This document shows positions 1 through 7,010 of a DNA stretch of 36,988 nt, one piece after another; position 1 is the first letter of the stretch; each line of letters starts with the position of its first letter. The notes under the pieces are model-generated. The model did no database searches and was not told where the DNA came from. It saw only the letters and a program-made list of their open reading frames with translations. The position numbers and the translations under genes were made by a program. The stretch is from a virus, in IMG/VR virus record IMGVR_UViG_3300031673_000222, positions 1 through 36,988 of that record; one strand, 5' to 3'.

Positions 1-1
1 T

Positions 2-217
2 ATCAAGAAAAGTAAAGTAACAGATGTTTATACTTTGAGAGATAACATTATAGATAAATTTGAAAAGAATATTCAAACAGAAGAGTTAAGAAAAATTATG
101 AAAGAAAGACAGTTGCCTGGAGAAGATTCAAATGAGGAATTAAAAAGAGTTGTCAATAAAAGAACAGAAGAAGATTATGAAGATGATGATTCTATTGATG
201 ACTTGGAGTTAGACTAA
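2..217 (+). CDS. C-terminal part of an unrecognised acidic protein (5' end off window)
   Basis: The frame is open from base 2, so this is the tail of a longer gene cut by the window edge. A TTG at 35 is the first possible internal start and there is no reason to prefer it. The visible 71 residues are highly charged and predicted helical, ending in a run of Asp/Glu (roughly the last 20 residues are mostly acidic). No domain is recognised. The stop TAA (215-217) overlaps the ATG of the next gene by one base, so it is translationally coupled to an operon of small proteins. Acidic tails like this occur on DNA-mimicking or DNA-binding accessory proteins, but nothing here proves a role. Confidence 0.6.
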   Translation: MKKSKVTDVYTLRDNIIDKFEKNIQTEELRKIMKERQLPGEDSNEELKRVVNKRTEEDYEDDDSIDDLELD

Positions 218-444
218 TGATAAGAAGAATGAATGAAGAATTTAAGAAAAATGAAGGCTTAGCCCAGAAAGTAATGGAATTACTTATAGATGATTATTTC
301 AACAGAGATAAAAATTTATCTAAGTTTAATGATAAAGAGTATAAATCACTTATTAATTGGAGCTTAAAAGATTATGAAAGTTGTGGTTTTGATATGAGTA
401 TATATAGAATTTATTCAGGGGTATTCAGAGAAGATGAAACTTAA
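217..444 (+). CDS. Hypothetical 75-aa protein
   Basis: ATG overlaps the previous stop (TAATG), which supports this start. The protein is charged and helical in its first half, with an acidic/aromatic stretch around residues 22-60. It has no signal peptide, membrane segment or metal-binding motif that I can recognise. It lies in a run of five overlapping small genes ahead of the methyltransferase, a typical arrangement for viral early or accessory proteins. Function unknown. Confidence 0.6.
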   Translation: MIRRMNEEFKKNEGLAQKVMELLIDDYFNRDKNLSKFNDKEYKSLINWSLKDYESCGFDMSIYRIYSGVFREDET

Positions 445-652
445 AACTTTGAAGGATATTAAAGAAGAATTAGATAATTGTTCTAAAGCAGTTTTTCACT
501 TTGAAGCATTTGAGGAACTAAAACAAGAAGCAATTAAATGGGTTAAGGAAAGAATAAGGAAATGTTGTGGTGTTTCTGAAATTATCCCAATCTGTGAAGA
601 ACACCAGTTTTGGATGGAGAAATTCAACATAACTGAGGAAGATTTGAAATGA
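434..652 (+). CDS. Hypothetical 72-aa protein
   Basis: Starts 11 nt before the end of the previous gene and its stop overlaps the next ATG (ATGA at 649-652). The coupling on both sides supports it as real. The sequence is helical with cysteine pairs in the middle (KCCG near residues 43-46 and a later Cys near residue 54), possibly metal-binding but without a canonical pattern. The opposite-strand reading frame across the same bases is a shadow. Function unknown. Confidence 0.55.
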   Translation: MKLKTLKDIKEELDNCSKAVFHFEAFEELKQEAIKWVKERIRKCCGVSEIIPICEEHQFWMEKFNITEEDLK

Positions 653-792
653 TAATTGAAATTATTAAAGGCACAGGAAATTTTACAGAACAAGAAGTTT
701 ATAATCTTCATAAGGATGGAACATACGTTGCAACAAAGATTGATAAGGAAGGTCTCAAAATCTATTTAAATAAATTGGTGGATGAAATATGA
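649..792 (+). CDS. Hypothetical 47-aa protein
   Basis: A short frame with ATG at 649 overlapping the upstream stop, and its own stop (790-792) overlapping the next ATG at 789. It encodes a compact beta-rich sequence (begins MIIEIIKGTGNFTEQEVY; a central DGTYVATKIDKEG segment). The continuous ATGA-type overlaps on both sides are the main evidence that it is translated. No family recognised. Confidence 0.5.
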   Translation: MIIEIIKGTGNFTEQEVYNLHKDGTYVATKIDKEGLKIYLNKLVDEI

Positions 793-908
793 AAAAAGGA
801 ACATTAAGATTTAAAAGAGAATATCCAAAGAAATGTAAGAATTGTCCAAAGATATTAAATTCAGATAGACAAGAAGATTTACATATAAAGAGAAACCATT
901 TAAAATGA
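789..908 (+). CDS. 39-aa C2H2 zinc-finger microprotein
   Basis: The short frame encodes a lysine-rich peptide with the spacing C-x2-C-x12-H-x4-H (CKNC then H and H near the C-terminus). That is the classical C2H2 zinc-finger spacing, and the whole protein is essentially one finger. The start overlaps the upstream stop and the stop overlaps the ATG of the methyltransferase at 905, so it sits inside a coupled operon. Tiny single-finger proteins are common in archaeal viruses and usually bind DNA or act as transcription modulators. That role is inferred from the motif alone. Confidence 0.6.
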   Translation: MKKGTLRFKREYPKKCKNCPKILNSDRQEDLHIKRNHLK

Positions 909-2122
909 AAATAGAAAACCTAAAAATAAGTGAAATAAAACCTTATGAGAAGAATCCACGTAAGAACGAACGAGCAGTAGAGATAGTGGCTAGATCAATT
1001 AAAGAATTTGGATTTAAAGTTCCTATAATTCTAGACAAAAATAATGTAATTATAGCAGGCCATACAAGACTCAAAGCAGCAGAGAAATTAAAATTAGTAG
1101 AAGTGCCTTGTATAAGAGCAGAAGAATTAACAGAGGAACAAGCAAAAGCTTTCAGATTAATGGACAACAAATCTGCTGAGTATGCTTATTGGAATATAGA
1201 TTTATTAAAGGAAGAGTTAACAGGTCTAAGAGATATTAATTTTGATTTAGATTTAACAGGATTTAGTGGAGCAGAAATAGATTACTTATTAGGTATTGAT
1301 GATGAAGAAAGAAAAAAATCAAGACAAGCAAAGTATGAAATAAATAAAGGAGATATTTATCAGTGTGGAGATCATAAAGTAATGTGCGCAGATGCAACAG
1401 ATCATTTAGCACTAGATATTTTAATGAATGGAGAAAAGATAAAATTGTGTATTACTAGTCCTCCTTATAACATGAAAGGAGATATGTATGGAAAATATAA
1501 AGATGATCTAGACAGTAAAGCATACATTGAATTAAATCTCAAATCTGTGAAGAATCTAATAAGACACTTAGAAGGGTATTTATTTTGGAATTTAAGTTAT
1601 AATTTTAATAGTAGATGGGAATTTATAGAGATTTTTCATCAAATAATTACACAAACAGATCTAACATTCTTGGAGAACATAATTTGGGACAAAGGCCATG
1701 GATTACCCATAAATTCACAAAAGGGACTTACAAGGCAGTATGAAAACATTTTAGTTGCTGGAATGGGTGAAGATGTACAAAAAGAGTTAACTTACACATT
1801 TGTAGGATCAAATGTAGATAAAGTAATATTTAACAAACAGGGTCAAAAAGCATTAACTAATTATTGGAGAATAGAAACAAACAAAACCCAGACAGAAGAA
1901 CACAGAGCAGCCTTTCCAATAGAACTACCTACAAAGGCAATAAGAATATTTACAAATGAAGGAGACATAGTGTTAGATTGTTTTGGAGGGACAGGCACTA
2001 CATTAATTGCAGCAGAAAATACTAAGAGAAAAGCCAGGATAATTGAATTAGATCCATGGTATTGTTCATTTATTATAGAGAGATGGGAAGAAAACACTGG
2101 AAATAAAGCAAAAAAGGTCTAA
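905..2122 (+). CDS. ParB-like domain fused to beta-class DNA N6-adenine/N4-cytosine methyltransferase
   Basis: Residues about 10-70 match the ParB/sulfiredoxin-type N-terminal domain (NPR near 18-20, AGHTR near 52-56). A methyltransferase follows. Catalytic motif IV is TSPPYN (residues about 184-189) and the SAM-binding motif I is FGGTGTT (about 360-366). Motif IV preceding motif I indicates the beta (permuted) class that methylates exocyclic amino groups of A or C. This fusion is widespread in phages and mobile elements. No restriction endonuclease is adjacent, so it is probably an orphan enzyme protecting or marking viral DNA. It overlaps the zinc-finger microprotein and precedes the terminase genes. 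405 aa is normal for the family. Confidence 0.92.
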   Translation: MKIENLKISEIKPYEKNPRKNERAVEIVARSIKEFGFKVPIILDKNNVIIAGHTRLKAAEKLKLVEVPCIRAEELTEEQAKAFRLMDNKSAEYAYWNIDLLKEELTGLRDINFDLDLTGFSGAEIDYLLGIDDEERKKSRQAKYEINKGDIYQCGDHKVMCADATDHLALDILMNGEKIKLCITSPPYNMKGDMYGKYKDDLDSKAYIELNLKSVKNLIRHLEGYLFWNLSYNFNSRWEFIEIFHQIITQTDLTFLENIIWDKGHGLPINSQKGLTRQYENILVAGMGEDVQKELTYTFVGSNVDKVIFNKQGQKALTNYWRIETNKTQTEEHRAAFPIELPTKAIRIFTNEGDIVLDCFGGTGTTLIAAENTKRKARIIELDPWYCSFIIERWEENTGNKAKKV

Positions 2123-2217
2123 TAAGGACTTAATTAGGGCCATATATGGTACAAATCATGCATTGGTGTTGCTTAAACAAGCAAATTTAAAGGGAAAATT
2201 CAACAAACACAACAAAA

Positions 2218-2625
2218 ATGACTAAATTAAGTAAGAAAAAGGTTAGAGCAGCAATTCCAGGAAGCTTTGGAATAAGAGCAATAATTGCAAAAAAATGTGA
2301 TGTAGATAGAGGGACAATAACAAGATATCTTCAAAAGGAAAGAAACAAAATTTTAGTAAAAGAAATTGAAGAGGAAAGAGATAAAGTTTTAGATGTTGGT
2401 GAAAAGAAATTAATAGAAGCAGTTGATCGTGGTGAATTTCCTGCAATCAAATTTTTATTATCAACTAAAGGAAAAGGTAGAGGGTATATAGAAAAGCAAG
2501 AAATTGAACATACAGGGGGATCAATAACAACATTCAATCTAATTGAAAAATCTGTGGAGGAAATCAAAGATGCAAAATCTAAGTATAAACCAGCACAACC
2601 TGGAGATAAGCCCCAAACAGGTTGA
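2218..2625 (+). CDS. terS: Terminase small subunit (helix-turn-helix)
   Basis: 135 aa with an N-terminal helix-turn-helix (about residues 12-45, including KKCDVDRGTITRYL), then a charged helix and the segment AIKFLLSTKGKGRGYIE. That segment is typical of phage small terminase or HTH proteins preceding terL. The protein recognises the packaging site and helps the large subunit start packaging. The gene lies directly before terL and overlaps it by about 56-83 nt. The 95 nt upstream (2123-2217) hold no supported gene. Assignment rests on the HTH plus position. Confidence 0.8.
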   Translation: MTKLSKKKVRAAIPGSFGIRAIIAKKCDVDRGTITRYLQKERNKILVKEIEEERDKVLDVGEKKLIEAVDRGEFPAIKFLLSTKGKGRGYIEKQEIEHTGGSITTFNLIEKSVEEIKDAKSKYKPAQPGDKPQTG

Positions 2626-3931
2626 GATATTAAAAGTTCTTGAGGATGAGATACATACAGAAATATTTATGGGTGGAGCTGCAGGGGGATCTAAATCTTT
2701 TACAGGATGCTTATGGCAAATAAAAAGAAGATTAACTTATCCAGAATCTAGGGGATTTCTTGCAAGGGCTAGACTGAAGAATTTAAAAGAGTCGACGTTA
2801 CTTACATTTTTTGCAGTTTGTAGGATGCTTGGCTTAAGACAGAATGTAGATTTTACTTATAATGTAGTTACTGGTCTGATTAAATTTAAGAATGGAAGTG
2901 AAGAATACTTAAGAGATTTGTTTTTTTATCCAAGTGATCCAGAGTTTGTGAGTCTTGGTTCTACAGAATATACAGATGGTTTTATTGATGAGATGGCTGA
3001 AATAGGCGAGCAAGCATATCAAATTATAAGATCTCGTATGAGATATAAATTAGATGAGTTTGGATTGATTCCAAAAATAGCAATGGGATCTAATCCATGC
3101 AAGACATTTATTTACAAAGATTTTTATAAAAAATGGAGAGACAATAAATTGGAACCTTGGAAAGCATATATCCGAGCAGATGTTTATGATAATCCTTTTA
3201 TGACAGATAAATATATTGAGAATCTTAAAAAGTTAGATCCAAAAAATAGGGCTAGACTGCTTGAAGGAAACTGGGAGTATGATGATGATCCTACAAAAAT
3301 ATTTGATTATGATAAAATTATTGATATGTTTACTTTAGATGCAGAACGTGGAAACAAATATTGTATTGTAGATCAAGCAGGATTTGGAAGGGACTGTTGC
3401 ATAGTAACATTTTGGGATGGACTATTTGTAACAGAAGCAATCAAGATGAATAATATATCTAGCAGTGAGCTTGATGAAATGTTACTCAAAAGAAGGATCC
3501 CTAGAAGCAATTGTCTTGTTGATGAAGTTGGAGTTGGATTTGGATTAGTAAAAGAATTAGATGGAATTATAGGTTTTGTAGCAAATGCCTCGCCATTAAA
3601 GAAATTAAAAAAAGAAACTCCAGAAGATAAAGTTTTACACAATTATAAAAATTTAAGAAGTCAATGTTGGTTTGTCTTGGCTGATTATGTAAATTCTGGA
3701 AGGATTGGAATTTATAGAGATTTATCAATTGAGATTAAAAATATGCTTGTTGAAGATCTTGAGGTGATGAAGCAGATGGATGAAGATAAAGACACAACCT
3801 TACGAGTTATATCAAAAAAAGAGTTAAAAGATACAGGGGCATTAAATAGATCAACAGATGCTGGAGATGTCTGGATGATGAGGATGTATTTTGAGATAAA
3901 TCCAAATGAATCAGCTTGGTTTTTTGCTTAA
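2543..3931 (+). CDS. terL: Terminase large subunit (packaging ATPase/nuclease)
   Basis: The motor that pumps and cuts DNA into the prohead. The ATPase domain shows a Walker A variant GGAAGGSKS (residues about 44-52) and a Walker B with catalytic Glu in GFIDEMAE (D149/E150). An MGSNP coupling motif follows. The RNase H-fold nuclease has three plausible metal-binding Asp in IVDQAGFGRD (D277), LVDEVGVG (D327) and DAGDVWM (D442). At 462 aa it is full length. Two Met starts are possible, at 2543 or 2570 (MQNLSIN). Both overlap terS in another frame and neither has a clear Shine-Dalgarno. The first conserved residues lie well after either. Confidence 0.93.
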   Translation: MKNLWRKSKMQNLSINQHNLEISPKQVEILKVLEDEIHTEIFMGGAAGGSKSFTGCLWQIKRRLTYPESRGFLARARLKNLKESTLLTFFAVCRMLGLRQNVDFTYNVVTGLIKFKNGSEEYLRDLFFYPSDPEFVSLGSTEYTDGFIDEMAEIGEQAYQIIRSRMRYKLDEFGLIPKIAMGSNPCKTFIYKDFYKKWRDNKLEPWKAYIRADVYDNPFMTDKYIENLKKLDPKNRARLLEGNWEYDDDPTKIFDYDKIIDMFTLDAERGNKYCIVDQAGFGRDCCIVTFWDGLFVTEAIKMNNISSSELDEMLLKRRIPRSNCLVDEVGVGFGLVKELDGIIGFVANASPLKKLKKETPEDKVLHNYKNLRSQCWFVLADYVNSGRIGIYRDLSIEIKNMLVEDLEVMKQMDEDKDTTLRVISKKELKDTGALNRSTDAGDVWMMRMYFEINPNESAWFFA

Positions 3932-3947
3932 CAAATTAGACAAAAAC

Positions 3948-3958
3948 ATTTATAAAAT
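3948..3958 (+). promoter_or_regulatory. TATA box upstream of portal gene
   Basis: ATTTATAAAAT sits in the 61-nt gap between terL and the portal gene. A start site about 26 nt from its centre would fall near 3979, giving a leader of about 14 nt with no Shine-Dalgarno before the ATG at 3993. Assignment is by similarity to archaeal TATA elements and placement only. Confidence 0.5.
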
Positions 3959-3992
3959 TAAGAAAGCTTAAAGATATATCCCTTTCACATTC

Positions 3993-6584
3993 ATGGCAAG
4001 AAATTTCAAGAACTTTTTTGGACTACTTGGAGAGAAAGCAGATCCAAAAACTTCTGTAGTTACAGCATTCGAGGAAACTCGTGAGGGACAGCCAAAAGCA
4101 TACATTCCTAATTTTTTCTATAAGCCACCTTTTGGATATCCAAGATACAAAGATTTACTTTATTACAGGAAGCTTGCAGCTTCTATTTACGTGGATATGT
4201 GTGAGACAGCTATTATCGACGAGGTGTGTTCTATTGAATGGGACATAGTTGCAGAAGATAAATCTGGAAATGAAGTACCAGGGAAAGAAAAAGAAGTTGA
4301 AATTGTACAAAGTTTTTTTGAGAATCCAAATACAAACCCTGAAAGTTGGGAGTCAGTTGTTAGAATGATGTTGCCTGATTTGCTGGAACTTAATTCTGGG
4401 ATAATGGTCAAGGTTTTTAATTCATTTGGAAAGATGGTCGAGATTGTTGCAAGAGATGGAAGTGCTTTTACAAAGAATCCAGATGTATATGGAATGTATA
4501 CAAACCGGGCAGACTTAATTCTTATGAAGGATATTTATGATGCTGATGAGGAATCACCATATCGAGCAGAGACTGGTTATCCTTTGTTGCAAGGATATAT
4601 AACATCTGATCAAGCAAGAGGAGAAGGAGCTTATTTTCAATATGGATTTAATACAGGAGCACGGCCAGTGCCTTTTGGAAAAAGAGAAATAGTTTGGTTT
4701 GAAAAGAAATTAAGAACAGACGATTTATATGGAAGAAGTGCAATGGAAGTTCTTGCAAAGACTGTCCAGACTTTAATTTATGCAGTAGAGCACAACCTTG
4801 AATATTTTTCTGATAATTCTATTCCTCCAGGAGTGTTAGGCCTTGATGGAATGAGCACAGCAGACATAAAAGCATTTGCACAACAATGGACAGAGTCACA
4901 AAGGAAATCAGATGATCTTGGAAATTGGAAGAAGGTATTCCACAAGCTGGCCATGGTCAACAAGATGCCAAAGTTCGAGAGACTGGGTTTTACAAATGCA
5001 GAATTGGAGTTAATAGAATCTCAAAAGTGGTGGTCAAAGATGGTTTGGGCTGCTTTTGGAATGACTGCAACAGAACTTGGATTTGTAGAAGATGCAAAAG
5101 GATCCGCAAATCAGATAGTCCAGAGTTCGATTGCAAAGAAAAGAATAATTTATCCTTTGTTAAAAATAATTTCTTATTATGTAAATACACAAATCATTCC
5201 TGAGTTTGGATTCGAAGGGATCAAATACAAATATAAAATATTTGATGTCGACGATGAAACAAAGAAATGGGGATTATACAAACTTCAAACAGAGTCTGCT
5301 CTTAAAACAATTAATGAAGTGAGAAATACAGAAGGGTTGGATCCTGTGGATTGGGGAGAGGAACCTCCAAACAAATGGAGTCCAAATCAGGGAAATAATT
5401 TTAATCTGAATGATCCACGTCAGCAAGAGTCTGATAGGATAAACAGAGAGAATCAGGATGAGAGAAATTGTCAGTTGAACAAACCAAAGAAAGGACAAAA
5501 ACCAATTGTTAATATTGAAAATGAAGAAAAGTCATTGAAAGGTCTTGAGACAAAACCATTTGCAGGGTATGCAAACTTTGATGCATGCGTTAGAGCAAAT
5601 CAGGACAAGGGAAATCCAGAGGCTTATTGCGCTACAATCCAGAGACAGGTGGAAGGCAAGGCATTGGGAACTCAGGGAGATCTAACTTTGCAGCCAGGAG
5701 AAGAAATGGATTACAGGAAACTGAAGAAAGTAATTATTGATTTATTAAAAGATAATGAGAAGAAGATTATAGAGATTTTAGAAACACAGAAAGCAGATGA
5801 TCAGTTAATAAAAATAAAAGGTATAGATGATATTCCAGGAATGATTAAGAAAATATTTGCTCTTTTTACATTCAAGGAAATAAGTGATAAAATAATCAAG
5901 ACTCAATTTTTTAGTGGATGGGAAAATTCCGAAAAACAAATAGATAGGAATGTTCAAATGAATAATAGAGCCTTAGATTTTTTACAGGAGCATACTTTTG
6001 ATAACATTAAGGGAATGACCGAAGAGATAGCTAATGATCTAAAAGCAGAATTAGAAAGAGGAATTATTAACGGGGAAGGGATAACAAAATTGAAAGAGAG
6101 AGTAAGTAATGTTTTTAATGTTGGAGAAAATCGTGCAGAGATGATTGCACGTACAGAAACAAACCGGGCAGAAAATAATGGGAAGTTATTGGCCATAAAA
6201 GGATCAGGTTTAGAATATAATAAAAAATGGATTACTCATAAGGATGATAGAACTTCACCAATTTGTAGAAGACTAGATGGTCAAATAGCTGAATTAGATG
6301 AGAATTTTAAAGATTCTGTTTCAGGATGGGAAGGGCAATCTCCTCCTAGTCATGTAAATTGTAGATCTACAATTGTTTTTATTGATAAGGAAGAGGTCCA
6401 ACAAAAAGTTATTGAAAAGCAAGAATTAGAATTAAAAGAAAAAAAAGAAAAAGAAGATAAATTAATTGATGAAGAAATTAAAATAAAGTTGGATAAAAAA
6501 GAAGCTGAAATTAAAGAAGAAAAATTAAGTTTATTAAAAAGATTAGGAGAGAATGCAGATGGAAGAAATCCAAATCTTTCTTGA
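3993..6584 (+). CDS. Portal protein fused to MuF-like minor head protein
   Basis: At 863 aa this is far longer than a single portal (about 400-550 aa). The N-terminal about 480 residues look like a phage portal (dodecameric DNA gate at one capsid vertex). A linker with a Cys-containing motif (ACVRANQDKGNPEAYCATI, about 530-550) follows. Residues about 710-790 match the MuF minor head domain (IARTETNRAENN, KDDRTSPICRRLDGQ, SPPSHVNCRSTI). The last about 70 residues are a Lys/Glu coiled coil. MuF proteins are injected or internal head components, and portal-MuF fusions are known in other tailed viruses. The gene follows terL and has its own TATA box. Confidence 0.88.
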   Translation: MARNFKNFFGLLGEKADPKTSVVTAFEETREGQPKAYIPNFFYKPPFGYPRYKDLLYYRKLAASIYVDMCETAIIDEVCSIEWDIVAEDKSGNEVPGKEKEVEIVQSFFENPNTNPESWESVVRMMLPDLLELNSGIMVKVFNSFGKMVEIVARDGSAFTKNPDVYGMYTNRADLILMKDIYDADEESPYRAETGYPLLQGYITSDQARGEGAYFQYGFNTGARPVPFGKREIVWFEKKLRTDDLYGRSAMEVLAKTVQTLIYAVEHNLEYFSDNSIPPGVLGLDGMSTADIKAFAQQWTESQRKSDDLGNWKKVFHKLAMVNKMPKFERLGFTNAELELIESQKWWSKMVWAAFGMTATELGFVEDAKGSANQIVQSSIAKKRIIYPLLKIISYYVNTQIIPEFGFEGIKYKYKIFDVDDETKKWGLYKLQTESALKTINEVRNTEGLDPVDWGEEPPNKWSPNQGNNFNLNDPRQQESDRINRENQDERNCQLNKPKKGQKPIVNIENEEKSLKGLETKPFAGYANFDACVRANQDKGNPEAYCATIQRQVEGKALGTQGDLTLQPGEEMDYRKLKKVIIDLLKDNEKKIIEILETQKADDQLIKIKGIDDIPGMIKKIFALFTFKEISDKIIKTQFFSGWENSEKQIDRNVQMNNRALDFLQEHTFDNIKGMTEEIANDLKAELERGIINGEGITKLKERVSNVFNVGENRAEMIARTETNRAENNGKLLAIKGSGLEYNKKWITHKDDRTSPICRRLDGQIAELDENFKDSVSGWEGQSPPSHVNCRSTIVFIDKEEVQQKVIEKQELELKEKKEKEDKLIDEEIKIKLDKKEAEIKEEKLSLLKRLGENADGRNPNLS

Positions 6585-6861
6585 TAAAGGGTTAAAAGAA
6601 GAAGTTGAAGAGGATATCCAATTTCAACAAGTAATTGCAGGAGAGACAACAACAAGAAAGATATATCTAAAGAATATAATAAAATATAAATTGAATATTA
6701 CTCTCTCTCTTGAAGGAGAAAATATTTCAATTATAGAAGAGATTAATGAATTATTTCCAGATACAGTGAAAGAGGTTGTATTCGAACTAAAACCAAAGAT
6801 TACAATAATGAAGCCAATAAAAGCAAAGTTAAAAATTAAATTAAACTATGTAGTAACATGA
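6559..6861 (+). CDS. Small beta-rich structural-type protein, unknown function
   Basis: About 100 aa. Two Met are possible (6553 or 6559) and I prefer 6559 (MEEIQIFL). It overlaps the end of the portal-MuF gene, and its stop overlaps the next ATG at 6858. The sequence alternates hydrophobic residues in the style of an Ig-like beta-sandwich, with an ITLSLEGENISI strand and a C-terminal KPIKAKLKIKLNYVV. Position between portal and protease suggests a minor head component. No family recognised. Confidence 0.55.
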   Translation: MEEIQIFLDKGLKEEVEEDIQFQQVIAGETTTRKIYLKNIIKYKLNITLSLEGENISIIEEINELFPDTVKEVVFELKPKITIMKPIKAKLKIKLNYVVT

Positions 6862-7010
6862 ATATAATGTTGCATAAGGTTGCAGGAAGCCCATGGGTTT
6901 ATGATAGTGCAGCAAAAACTTATAGTTTAACAATTGAGGATGTAGTAGTAGCGATTATCGATGAGAATGGAAATTTAATTGTAAAAGGGAGGGTATTAAA
7001 AATAGCATGA
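6858..7010 (+). CDS. Hypothetical 50-aa protein
   Basis: A short frame with ATG overlapping the preceding TGA and its own TGA overlapping the ATG of the fibre gene at 7007. It encodes a hydrophilic N-terminus (SPWVYDSAAKTYSL) and a beta-strand-rich C-terminal half. The four-base overlaps at both ends argue that it is translated as part of the structural operon. Function unknown. Confidence 0.55.
   Translation: MNIMLHKVAGSPWVYDSAAKTYSLTIEDVVVAIIDENGNLIVKGRVLKIA

Noticed and set aside
905-2122. Restriction-modification system
   Set aside because: Methyltransferase present but no endonuclease beside it. The HNH proteins are 30 kb away and of a different type.
2123-2217. Reading frame ending near 2222 with RSNKDLIRAIYGTNHALVLL
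   Set aside because: Protein-like but has no usable start codon and overlaps the methyltransferase end. Kept as intergenic.
4925-5203. 92-aa frame inside the portal gene
   Set aside because: Cys/Arg-rich sequence typical of an out-of-frame reading of a real gene.
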